From an uncultured Collinsella sp. (GTDB lineage Bacteria; Actinomycetota; Coriobacteriia; Coriobacteriales; Coriobacteriaceae), in assembly GCA_900759045.1 (NCBI GenBank), contig CAAETU010000071.1, forward strand, positions 1 through 26,845: 26,845 bases of DNA, read 5' to 3'. The notes under the pieces were generated by a model. It worked only from the letters and a program-made list of their open reading frames with translations. It had not been told where the DNA came from and made no database searches. The first letter of the stretch is position 1. Every line of letters starts with the position of its first letter. Positions 6,672-13,850 of the stretch are shown here, one piece after another. The translations under genes were made by a program, and so were the position numbers.

Positions 6672-8297
6672 ATGGACGTCCGTACGGACGGCGATATTGC
6701 CGATAGCTTTTGGTGGCGGCGCACAACGCTGACGCGCCGCACTCCTCTGTATGACGCCTGCGTATCGGTGGGGCTGCTGGTCGCGGCGACGATTGTGGGC
6801 GCGCTGCTCGACCATCCGGGTCTCGCGCCGAGCATCATGATCGTCTATGTGTTTGCCGTTCAGCTGTGCGCATTCTTTACCTGGAGTCGCCTGTATTGCT
6901 TGCTGAGCTCGGCTGCCGCCGTGGCGCTCTACAACTTCTTGTTTGTCGACCCGCGCTACTCGCTGTCGCTTATCGACCGCGGCTATCCCGGCATGTTCTT
7001 CATCATGTTCGTGGTCTCGCTTGTGTCGAGTTCGATTGCGTTGGCCCTGCGCCGCGCCTTGGCACAGGCTGCCGCCAGCGACCGCCGCACGCATATGGTG
7101 CTCGAGACCAACCGCATGCTGCAGCGGTGCGCCGATCAGCAGCAGATTGTCCATGCCATGGCGACGCAGCTGGCGCGTCTTTCGGGCTGTCCGGTCGTGT
7201 GGTACAGCGCCGACGCCGAGGGCGATGACCTGCTGCCGCGTGCGACATACACGGCCGTGGGCGATGCCGCACCGGTGCATGAACTGGCGCCGCAGATGCC
7301 GCCGCGGCTCTCGGCGTCCGCCTATGTGGGAACGCCGCTCGATGCCACGTTTGGCGGCTCGGCGTTTTATGGCATCTACCTGACGGTTCGCACGGGCGAC
7401 GGCTTCGTCCGCTCGGGCGATCCCGCCTCGGTAGTGGGCGTGCTGGCTATCGTTGCCGAGCCCGACGTGCTGACGCATGAGGAGCGGACACTTGCCGATG
7501 CCATCGTGAGCGAAGGCGAGCTGGCGCTCGACCGCGCCCGCGCCATGGAGGCCCGCGAGGAGGCGGCGGTGCTTGCCAAAAATGAGCAGCTGCGCGCCAA
7601 CCTGCTGCGCTCCATCTCGCACGACCTGCGCACGCCGCTCACCAGTATTTCGGGCAATGCCGATGTGCTGCTCGACCAGGGCTCGACCGGCACCGCCGTG
7701 CTCGACGCCCAGACGCGCCGCGGCCTGCTCCTGTCCATTCGCTCGGATGCGCAATGGCTCAACGCCACCGTCGAGAATCTGCTCGCTATCACCAAGCTCG
7801 AGGGTGGCGGTATGCGCCTGTCGACCACGCTCGAGCTCATGGACGATATCGTCGAGGAGGCGCTGCGCCACGTGAACCCTGCCGTGCGCGAGCACGACCT
7901 TAAGGTGGTGGCGTGCGACGAGCCGGCGCTCGTCAACGTCGATGCGCGCCTGATGGTGCAGCTGGTGGTCAATCTGGTGAACAACGCCATCACCTATACA
8001 CCCGCAGGCTCGCACATCGTGATCTCGATTGGCGTCGACGATGGACGCGTAGTGTGCTCGGTGGCCGATGATGGTCCGGGCATCGCACCCGGGGACCGCG
8101 AGCGCATCTTTGAGTCGTTCTATACCGCCAACCATGGTCTGGCCGACAGCCACCGCAGCGTTGGCCTGGGTCTTTCGCTCTGCCGTTCCATTGCGTTGGC
8201 ACATGGCGGTAGCATAGAGGTTGCCGCGGCGGACCCGCACGGCTCGGTCTTTACGATTGAGCTTCCCGTCGCCGACGTTTCGTTTGATAAGGAGTAG
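6672..8297 (+). CDS. kdpD: KdpD-like sensor histidine kinase lacking the N-terminal Kdp domain
   Basis: Membrane histidine kinase of 541 residues. Hydrophobic helices at about 30-125 match the DUF4118 four-helix region of KdpD. A GAF-like segment follows (about 150-290), then HisKA with phospho-acceptor His 317 in SISHDLRTPL, and a HATPase domain with Asn 438 (N box), DDGPGI (466-471) and GLGLSL (498-503). Classical KdpD is near 900 residues and begins with a cytoplasmic KdpD/USP domain that binds ATP and, in some species, c-di-AMP; that part is absent here, and no start or remnant is seen upstream. The response regulator begins 4 nt after the stop. No kdpFABC genes are present in the window, so the target may be the adjacent kup or genes elsewhere. 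The start at ATG 6672 is supported by a purine-rich upstream stretch. Confidence 0.88.
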   Translation: MDVRTDGDIADSFWWRRTTLTRRTPLYDACVSVGLLVAATIVGALLDHPGLAPSIMIVYVFAVQLCAFFTWSRLYCLLSSAAAVALYNFLFVDPRYSLSLIDRGYPGMFFIMFVVSLVSSSIALALRRALAQAAASDRRTHMVLETNRMLQRCADQQQIVHAMATQLARLSGCPVVWYSADAEGDDLLPRATYTAVGDAAPVHELAPQMPPRLSASAYVGTPLDATFGGSAFYGIYLTVRTGDGFVRSGDPASVVGVLAIVAEPDVLTHEERTLADAIVSEGELALDRARAMEAREEAAVLAKNEQLRANLLRSISHDLRTPLTSISGNADVLLDQGSTGTAVLDAQTRRGLLLSIRSDAQWLNATVENLLAITKLEGGGMRLSTTLELMDDIVEEALRHVNPAVREHDLKVVACDEPALVNVDARLMVQLVVNLVNNAITYTPAGSHIVISIGVDDGRVVCSVADDGPGIAPGDRERIFESFYTANHGLADSHRSVGLGLSLCRSIALAHGGSIEVAAADPHGSVFTIELPVADVSFDKE

Positions 8298-8301
8298 CGC
8301 T

Positions 8302-9015
8302 GTGCCGAACTCTGCCGTAAAACCGCTCATCTTGGTCGTTGAGGACGACCCCGCTGTCCGCAATCTTATTGTTGCCGCGCTCGAGGCGCACGGCTTGCGT
8401 CATATGGCCGTGGAGACCGCCCATGCCGCCATCGCCGCCGCCTCATCGCAGGCACCGAGCATTGTGCTGCTCGACCTGGGTCTGCCCGATTTGGACGGCG
8501 TCAAGGTGGTGGAGTCGGTGCGCGCATGGTCGGGCATGCCGATCATCGTGGTCTCGGCGCGCAGCGAGGATGCGGACAAGATTCGTGCGCTCGATGCTGG
8601 CGCCGACGATTACCTGACCAAGCCGTTTTCGGTCGAGGAACTGCTCGCGCGCATTCGCACGACGCTCAGGCGCCTTTCGTATGCGCAAACGGGCGGCGTT
8701 GCCTCCGAGGGCTCGTTCGATACCGGTGAGCTGCATATCGATTTTGATGCCGGCATCGCCACGATGGACGGCGAGGAACTGCATCTGACGCCGATCGAGT
8801 ACAAGCTCCTGTGTCTGCTGGCGCATAACGCCGACAAGGTGCTGACGCACCAGTCTATCCTGCACGAGATTTGGGGTACGGCAACTAAGAGCGACCTGGC
8901 GAGCCTGCGTGTCTTTATGGGCACGCTGCGCAAAAAGATCGAGTCCGACCCCGCGCACCCGCGCTATATCCAGACGCATGTGGGTATCGGTTACCGATTG
9001 GTCACCCAAGGCTAG
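8302..9015 (+). CDS. kdpE: KdpE-like OmpR-family response regulator
   Basis: DNA-binding response regulator of 237 residues. The receiver domain has the acidic pair Asp 15/Asp 16, phospho-acceptor Asp 58 in LLDLGLPDLDG, and the late Lys in DDYLTKPF. A winged-helix OmpR/PhoB domain fills the C-terminal 100 residues (LTPIEYKLLCLL; YIQTHVGIGYRL). GTG 8302 is the start: AAGGAG lies 8 nt before it, the reading frame upstream overlaps the kinase in a different frame, and the resulting protein aligns with the family from its first residues. The 4-nt gap after the kinase stop implies one transcript and a dedicated pair. Confidence 0.93.
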   Translation: MPNSAVKPLILVVEDDPAVRNLIVAALEAHGLRHMAVETAHAAIAAASSQAPSIVLLDLGLPDLDGVKVVESVRAWSGMPIIVVSARSEDADKIRALDAGADDYLTKPFSVEELLARIRTTLRRLSYAQTGGVASEGSFDTGELHIDFDAGIATMDGEELHLTPIEYKLLCLLAHNADKVLTHQSILHEIWGTATKSDLASLRVFMGTLRKKIESDPAHPRYIQTHVGIGYRLVTQG

Positions 9016-9039
9016 ATCGCCAACCACCATCCCAATATG

Positions 9040-9106
9040 AGTTGCGGTGAAATACGGTCTAAATTTGCCTAATTCCAAGCAAAACAGTCCGTATTCCACC
9101 GCAACT
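9040..9106. terminator. Long convergent inverted repeat
   Basis: Arms 9040-9057 and 9089-9106 pair over 18 positions (one G-U), with a 31-nt loop that holds a nested TTTGC/GCAAA pair. The element fills the gap between the kdpE-like gene and the convergent methyltransferase gene, and can end both transcripts. Neither side has a strong T-tract. Confidence 0.65.
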
Positions 9107-9109
9107 TTG

Positions 9110-11668
9110 TTATTTGCCCTTGGGCTTGCTGGCGTAGAACTTCTTCTTTTTGGACTTGCCGGCAGGGGAGGGTTTGCCGGCAAAGTTGGACTTGTCGTTG
9201 CCGGTCTGCGCGTGCGCGGGCACTGCCGCGCGAGGCTTGCGGGCCTCGGGGTTGCGCAGCTCCTCGACACGCTCGGCAATCTCCTCGGCGCTAAAGCCGA
9301 CCTCGGCCATGGCGTCCTCGATGGGCAGGCGACGCACGATGTAGCAGTGGTGCACCTTCTGGTTGCGCGCGAAATCCTCGGGGATGGTCTGCACCGTAAT
9401 GTCCTCCAGCACGACGCCCGCGCGCGCGAGCTTGCGCGTCTCGGGGCGGAAGCCGCGCAGGTTACAGCTAAAGATGGCATGTCCGCCCTGTGCAAGCAGA
9501 CGCGATACGCCGGCCAAAAGCTCAACATGGTCGCGTTGGACATCCCAGGTACGGCGGCCCATCTTGGACGAGTTCGAAAACGTGGGCGGGTCGACAAAAA
9601 TCAGGTCCCAGCGGTTGCGCGTCTGGCGCTGGTCGCGAATCCAGGCAAGCACGTCGTCGCGCACAAAGTGATGCTGCGGACCAACAAAGCCGTTCTGGCG
9701 CATATTGCGCTCGGCCCAGTCCAGGTAGGTGTTGGAAAGGTCGACTGTCACGGTTTCCTCGACGCCGCCGTCGGCCGCATAGCAGGTGGCGGTGCCGGTG
9801 TAGGCGAACAGGTTGAGGAAACGGCGCGCCTGTTTAGCGTGCTCGCGCACCAGGTTGCGGGTGACGCGGTGATCCAGGAAGATGCCCACATCCAGGTAGT
9901 CGTCAAAGTTGACGGCAAAGGTGAGCCCGCCCTCTTCGATGAGTGGCAGGCGACGGCGTGCGATGTTGGCGCGCTCGCCCGATGCGCCCTTGCCGGCGCC
10001 CTGCTTGCCGTACTGCGAGCCGCCACGTGAGCGCATGCGGGCCTTGGCGTGCACATGCTCGGCGGGAACATCCAGGATGCGCGGCGCGATGGCCAAGATG
10101 TCGAGCATGCGGGCCTGGGCCAGTGCGGGGTCGATGGTCTTGGGCGCGGCGTATTCGGCGATGACGAGCCAGCGGCCCGGCGTCTGCGGGCAGCCTTCGT
10201 ACAGGTCGATGGCGGCGGAGTAGTCGGGTAGGTCGGCATCGTAGACGCGGTAGCAGCTCACGCCCTCGCGCTTTGCCCACTTGCGACGCAGACGGGCATT
10301 CTTGCGCAGGCGGTTGGCGAACTGCTCCGACTCGGGGATGAGCACGGGCAGCGGCTTGCCGTCGCCCAAGTCGAGCGTGGCGGCAGGTTCGGGCATGAGG
10401 GTGTTGGCGGCTTCGCCTTCGGCGTCCGTGGACTGTTCCTCGGCGTTTGCGCTGGTCGCAGCCTCGAATGCCGCGGCGGCGTGGTCGAGCGAGGGCCAAA
10501 CCTCAATAGTTGCCTCTTCGTTATTGGGCATGACGGCGATCGAGCGCTCGGGCTCGTCGTGGAGCGCGCGGGCCAGCAATCCATCGCGGGTGAGCGCGGC
10601 GACCGGTGCTGAAGCGAGCTCGGGCGCGCGGCGCAGCTCGCCGACCAGCGTCATGGCATCGTGCATGAGCGAAAGCGGGGTCTCGGTGGTGTCTGCGACC
10701 ACGGCGGCACCGGCGACGGCGCCCGCATGGTCCAGCACGGTGGCGGGCTTGGCGGCACAAAAGTCGACAAAACGCTTGTAGCCAGCGCTCTTGACCATGC
10801 GCTCGGCGGTCTTGCGGGCGGCGGGGTCGATGTCTACGGCCACGATGCGTGCCTGGCGCTCGCGCGCTGCCGCCTCGCGCTCGCGCGCCTCGGCAAGCAG
10901 CTGCTCCCACAGAGCGGCGTCGTGCAGCTGCCAGCCCTCAAAGCCCCAGCGCTCGCGTGCGGCGCCCGGGGCGCGGTCGGTCAGAATGTTCACGGCCTCC
11001 AGCAGCAGACCGCCGCCGGCGCACGAGGCATCGATCAGCGTGGGAAGGGCTTCGTTCTCGTAATCGTCGGCCGTCAACTCGCGCTCGCACAGTGCGGTCC
11101 AGCCGACCTGCGCCAGCACCAGGGCGGCGTAGTCGGGGCGCAGCACGTGCGCGCCCTCGCCGGCGCGGGTCGCTGCGGGCGGCAGGCGTCTGAACAGCGG
11201 GTCGCCCGAAAGGTCCAGGCTGATGCTCGCGCGACGCTGACGAAGCGAAAGTAGCAGGTGAACATCGGGGTCGGCGGCATCGACGTCGGCACGACGTCCC
11301 GTGGTCTCGGCCAGGCGGTCGCACAGCGCATCCTTGGCGCGCAGGGCCGAGAAGCGCGTATTGCGCAGCTGCTCGGTCACGCCGCGGGCGGTGATGGCGA
11401 TGGTGGCGCCGGGGCGGACGATGTTCTCCCAGGCGATGCCGTAAACGCTATCGTACAGCTCATCGGCATCCTGCGCTTCAAAGCGCCCGAGTACCACGAA
11501 CACACGGCTCGCCAGGCGCGACCACAGACAGGCGCGGTAGCCTTCTTCGAGCTCGCCCTCAAATGTAGCGCGGCCCTTCAGCCGGCGAACATGCGAAAGC
11601 CCGAGGCGTTTAAGCTCATCGGCGAGTGCGGACTCAAAGCCCTCGGGGCAGCTTGCGTAAAATTCCAT
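9110..11668 (-). CDS. rlmKL: RlmKL-type bifunctional 23S rRNA methyltransferase with degenerate RlmL half
   Basis: Fusion protein of 852 residues that in E. coli makes m2G2445 (RlmL half) and m7G2069 (RlmK half) in 23S rRNA. THUMP-like segment at about 45-155, RlmL methyltransferase at about 160-390, RlmK at about 445-770. The RlmK half is intact: FLNLFAYTG (617-625) for SAM and DPPTFSN (693-699). In the RlmL half the SAM loop reads DASCAGGG (213-220) where the family has DPMCGSGT, and the place of the catalytic NPPYGER motif reads VADTTETPL (324-332). Loss of m2G activity is therefore likely. The extra length comes from an acidic low-complexity linker (about 395-445) and a Lys-rich tail (about 805-852). 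ATG 11668 has GAGAGG upstream. Divergent from the HAD gene. Confidence 0.9.
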   Translation of the reverse strand: MEFYASCPEGFESALADELKRLGLSHVRRLKGRATFEGELEEGYRACLWSRLASRVFVVLGRFEAQDADELYDSVYGIAWENIVRPGATIAITARGVTEQLRNTRFSALRAKDALCDRLAETTGRRADVDAADPDVHLLLSLRQRRASISLDLSGDPLFRRLPPAATRAGEGAHVLRPDYAALVLAQVGWTALCERELTADDYENEALPTLIDASCAGGGLLLEAVNILTDRAPGAARERWGFEGWQLHDAALWEQLLAEAREREAAARERQARIVAVDIDPAARKTAERMVKSAGYKRFVDFCAAKPATVLDHAGAVAGAAVVADTTETPLSLMHDAMTLVGELRRAPELASAPVAALTRDGLLARALHDEPERSIAVMPNNEEATIEVWPSLDHAAAAFEAATSANAEEQSTDAEGEAANTLMPEPAATLDLGDGKPLPVLIPESEQFANRLRKNARLRRKWAKREGVSCYRVYDADLPDYSAAIDLYEGCPQTPGRWLVIAEYAAPKTIDPALAQARMLDILAIAPRILDVPAEHVHAKARMRSRGGSQYGKQGAGKGASGERANIARRRLPLIEEGGLTFAVNFDDYLDVGIFLDHRVTRNLVREHAKQARRFLNLFAYTGTATCYAADGGVEETVTVDLSNTYLDWAERNMRQNGFVGPQHHFVRDDVLAWIRDQRQTRNRWDLIFVDPPTFSNSSKMGRRTWDVQRDHVELLAGVSRLLAQGGHAIFSCNLRGFRPETRKLARAGVVLEDITVQTIPEDFARNQKVHHCYIVRRLPIEDAMAEVGFSAEEIAERVEELRNPEARKPRAAVPAHAQTGNDKSNFAGKPSPAGKSKKKKFYASKPKGK

Positions 11669-11695
11669 GGGTGACCTCTCTGGTTGCGTCGCTCC

Positions 11696-11701
11696 ATTAT
11701 A
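11696..11701 (-). promoter_or_regulatory. -10 element for the rRNA methyltransferase gene
   Basis: TATAAT on the minus strand, 28 bp before the methyltransferase ATG, in the 75-bp divergent gap. No convincing -35 hexamer was seen. The leader would be about 20 nt. Confidence 0.45.
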
Positions 11702-11743
11702 TGATGGATGCTTCGTTTACTCTCGCCCCCGAAAGGAACCCAT

Positions 11744-12571
11744 ATGATTGATGCGTGCCCCGATTCTGCCGTGCTCTTTTTTGACGTGGACGGCACGCTG
11801 ACGTCGTTCGATCCCGACAACATGACCGACAAGGACTTTTCGGCGGTTCGCCCCTCGCAGGCGGTGATCGAGGCGTTTCATCGTCTGCGCGACGCAGGGC
11901 ACAAGGCGTTTATCTGCACGGGTCGTCCCTTGTGGCTGATTGCCGATGGCCTGCGTGCTTTGGAGCCTGCGGGTGTCGTTGCCATGGCGGGCGCCACGCT
12001 CGAGGTCGAGGGTCGCGTGGTGCATGAGGACTGCTTTGACGAGCGCGTTATCGAGGAGCTTGCGCGCCGTATGGCCGCGGCAGGGATTGAGGCCTTTTTC
12101 GAGACCAATGTGGCTACTTTTGCCCTGGAACCCGCGGGCGTTGAGCAGTCGTCTCTGGTCGGCACTTCTGTGGTGCACAGCACCGAGGAAATGCGCGTCG
12201 ACGGCAGTCTGCACGTGGGCAAGGTATGCCTCAGTGTGTCCAGTTTGGCTCGCGTAGCCAATGATGACGGCTTTATCGATTGCGAGTTTGAGCTGTGCAA
12301 CACCGGTGGCCAGAATCGCGAGCTGAGCCCCAAGGGCATTGACAAGGGCGTGGGCGTGGCGCGAGCGCTGGAATACCTGGGTCGCACCGGCAACGCGCGC
12401 ACCTTTGGCTTCGGCGATTCGGGTAACGACCTGGGCATGCTCGCTGCGGTCGAGACAGCTGTCGCCATGGGCAACGCCATGCCTGAGGTCAAGGCGGTCG
12501 CCGACTACGTGACCGACGATGTCGCACACGACGGCACCGTCACAGCGATGCAGCATTTCGGCCTCATCTAA
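11744..12571 (+). CDS. Cof-type HAD-superfamily phosphatase
   Basis: Cytoplasmic phosphatase of 275 residues. Motif I is FFDVDGTLTSF with the nucleophile and acid Asp pair near residues 13-15, motif II is ICTGRP, the lysine motif is SPKGIDKGVG, and motif III/IV is FGFGDSGNDLGML. The C2-type cap between motifs II and III is typical of the Cof/YidA group, which hydrolyses sugar phosphates and cofactor phosphates. The start ATG 11744 has AAAGGA 8 nt upstream; an upstream ATG at 11708 has none. Substrate cannot be told from sequence. It precedes the transaldolase-family gene in the same direction by 190 bp, an interval with a small AAACAC/GTGTTT hairpin but no clear terminator. Confidence 0.92.
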   Translation: MIDACPDSAVLFFDVDGTLTSFDPDNMTDKDFSAVRPSQAVIEAFHRLRDAGHKAFICTGRPLWLIADGLRALEPAGVVAMAGATLEVEGRVVHEDCFDERVIEELARRMAAAGIEAFFETNVATFALEPAGVEQSSLVGTSVVHSTEEMRVDGSLHVGKVCLSVSSLARVANDDGFIDCEFELCNTGGQNRELSPKGIDKGVGVARALEYLGRTGNARTFGFGDSGNDLGMLAAVETAVAMGNAMPEVKAVADYVTDDVAHDGTVTAMQHFGLI

Positions 12572-12764
12572 TGAATCCCGCGTTCTGACGTTTGCCCAAA
12601 CTGCGACTCTTTGCTTTTGCATGCTCAATCGATTTATCAATCCAAACACTGAGGTGTTTATACCGTTCGCCGAGAAGATAAAAAACCGCAGCTCACGCCT
12701 TGATAAACGTAGGTAAAGTGTTTAGCAATTTAACGCCCATGTGCAAGCGAAAGGAATCAGGCAG

Positions 12765-13469
12765 ATGGCAATCAAGGTGTTCGCTGACGGTGCAAACCTC
12801 GAGGGCATGCTCGACATGTACGAGAACGGCAACGTTCAGGGTTTCACGACCAACCCGTCCCTTATGAAGAAGGGCGGCGTGACGGATTACCGCGCGTTTG
12901 CCAAGGAGGTCCTGGCCCACATCACCGATGTGTCCGTCTCGTTTGAGGTCTTTGCCGACGACGTCGAGACCATGGAGGTCGAGGCGCGCGAGATCGCTAC
13001 CTGGGCCGAGAACGTCTACGTCAAGATTCCGTGCGTGACCACCAAGGGCGAGTCCACCGCCGAGCTGGTGCGCAAGCTTTCGGCCGACGGCATCAAGGTC
13101 AACGTCACCACCATCTTTACGCCTACGCAGGTTGATGAGATGGTCGAGGCCGTTGACGCCGAGACGCCGTCCATCATCTCGCTCTTTGCCGGTCGCATCG
13201 CCGATACCGGTGTCGATCCCATTCCGTTTATGACGGAGTCGGTCAAGAAGGCCGCCGCAAAGCCCAACTGCGAGGTCCTGTGGGCGTCCACGCGCGAGCT
13301 CATCAACATTTACCAGGCCGAGGCCTGCGGTTGCCAGATCATTACGGTGCCCAACAGCATCCTGGCCAAGCGCAAGAACATCGGTCGCGACCCGTACGAG
13401 GTCTCGCTCGACACCGTGCGCGGCTTTGCCAAGGATATCGCCGCTTTGGGCTTCCATATCCTGCCGTAG
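12765..13469 (+). CDS. Transaldolase / fructose-6-phosphate aldolase family protein
   Basis: Small transaldolase-family enzyme of 234 residues, forming a Schiff base with dihydroxyacetone or sedoheptulose-type donors in sugar phosphate metabolism. Seen are FTTNPSL at 27-33, the Schiff-base Lys 87 in VYVKIPC, NVTTIFTP, and SLFAGRIADTG. Length fits the TalC/FSA subgroup (about 214-235), rather than the 320-residue classical transaldolase. AAAGGA lies about 10 nt before ATG 12765. Whether it acts as transaldolase or as aldolase cannot be settled here. Its last codons (ALGFHILP) are echoed 155 bp downstream, see the repeat at 13452-13622. Confidence 0.9.
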   Translation: MAIKVFADGANLEGMLDMYENGNVQGFTTNPSLMKKGGVTDYRAFAKEVLAHITDVSVSFEVFADDVETMEVEAREIATWAENVYVKIPCVTTKGESTAELVRKLSADGIKVNVTTIFTPTQVDEMVEAVDAETPSIISLFAGRIADTGVDPIPFMTESVKKAAAKPNCEVLWASTRELINIYQAEACGCQIITVPNSILAKRKNIGRDPYEVSLDTVRGFAKDIAALGFHILP

Positions 13470-13622
13470 CGCGAACACTGACTACGCCGCGGGCTGCTCG
13501 CCCCGGCTTTCCTTTCCCTATCGCTCACGCGCTTCGCGGGGGTCGCGCTAGGCAAAGGAAAGGCCGGGGCTGCCGACACGAGCTTGCCAGCAAGTTGGCG
13601 CTTGGTTTCCATATCCTGCCGT
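13452..13622. repeat. Direct repeat of the transaldolase 3' end around a long hairpin
   Basis: TTCCATATCCTGCCGT occurs at 13452-13467, inside the gene end, and again at 13607-13622 outside it. At the codon level ALGFHILP is preserved on both sides, but with different codons just upstream (TTG GGC versus CTT GGT). Between them lies an inverted repeat: arms 13500-13515 and 13554-13570 (GCCCCGGC plus a TTTCCTTT tract, one bulge). No gene is seen in 13470-13850. This could be the scar of an insertion or recombination at the gene end. Confidence 0.7.
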
Positions 13623-13705
13623 GGGCAAAGGTACCCCCGCCTGCGCCGTGCAAAATTGAGAGTATTCAGCAAGGTAAAGGCTTTTACCAGCTAGATAAAG
13701 CACGG

Positions 13706-13750
13706 AACAGCCCCCGTTTTGGCTCTGACGACGCTAAAACGGGGGCTGTT
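13706..13750. terminator. Bidirectional terminator hairpin between transaldolase gene and tex
   Basis: Arms 13706-13720 (AACAGCCCCCGTTTT) and 13736-13750 form a 15-bp perfect stem with a 15-nt loop, in a convergent gap. T-richness after the stem is modest on both strands. A second small palindrome (TGCAGAAT/ATTCTGCA at about 13795-13817) follows, closer to tex. Confidence 0.8.
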
Positions 13751-13850
13751 TGTGACCTTATTGCCTCTGAGGGGCATCCGGAACGGCGGAATTTGCAGAA
13801 TACTCGCGATTCTGCACGTCGCGAGAGGGGGGACCCTTGCTTTAGGCGGT

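Noticed and set aside
4254..8363. Minus-strand open frame of 1369 codons across kup, the small gene and the kinase
   Set aside because: It is the antisense shadow of high-GC genes. The sense strand encodes well-recognised Kup and KdpD-like proteins, and the antisense product is Arg/His/Gln-rich with no domain.
13471..13850. A small gene between the transaldolase gene and tex
   Set aside because: Frames here owe their length to overlap with neighbouring genes; the region is filled with inverted repeats and a partial copy of the transaldolase end.
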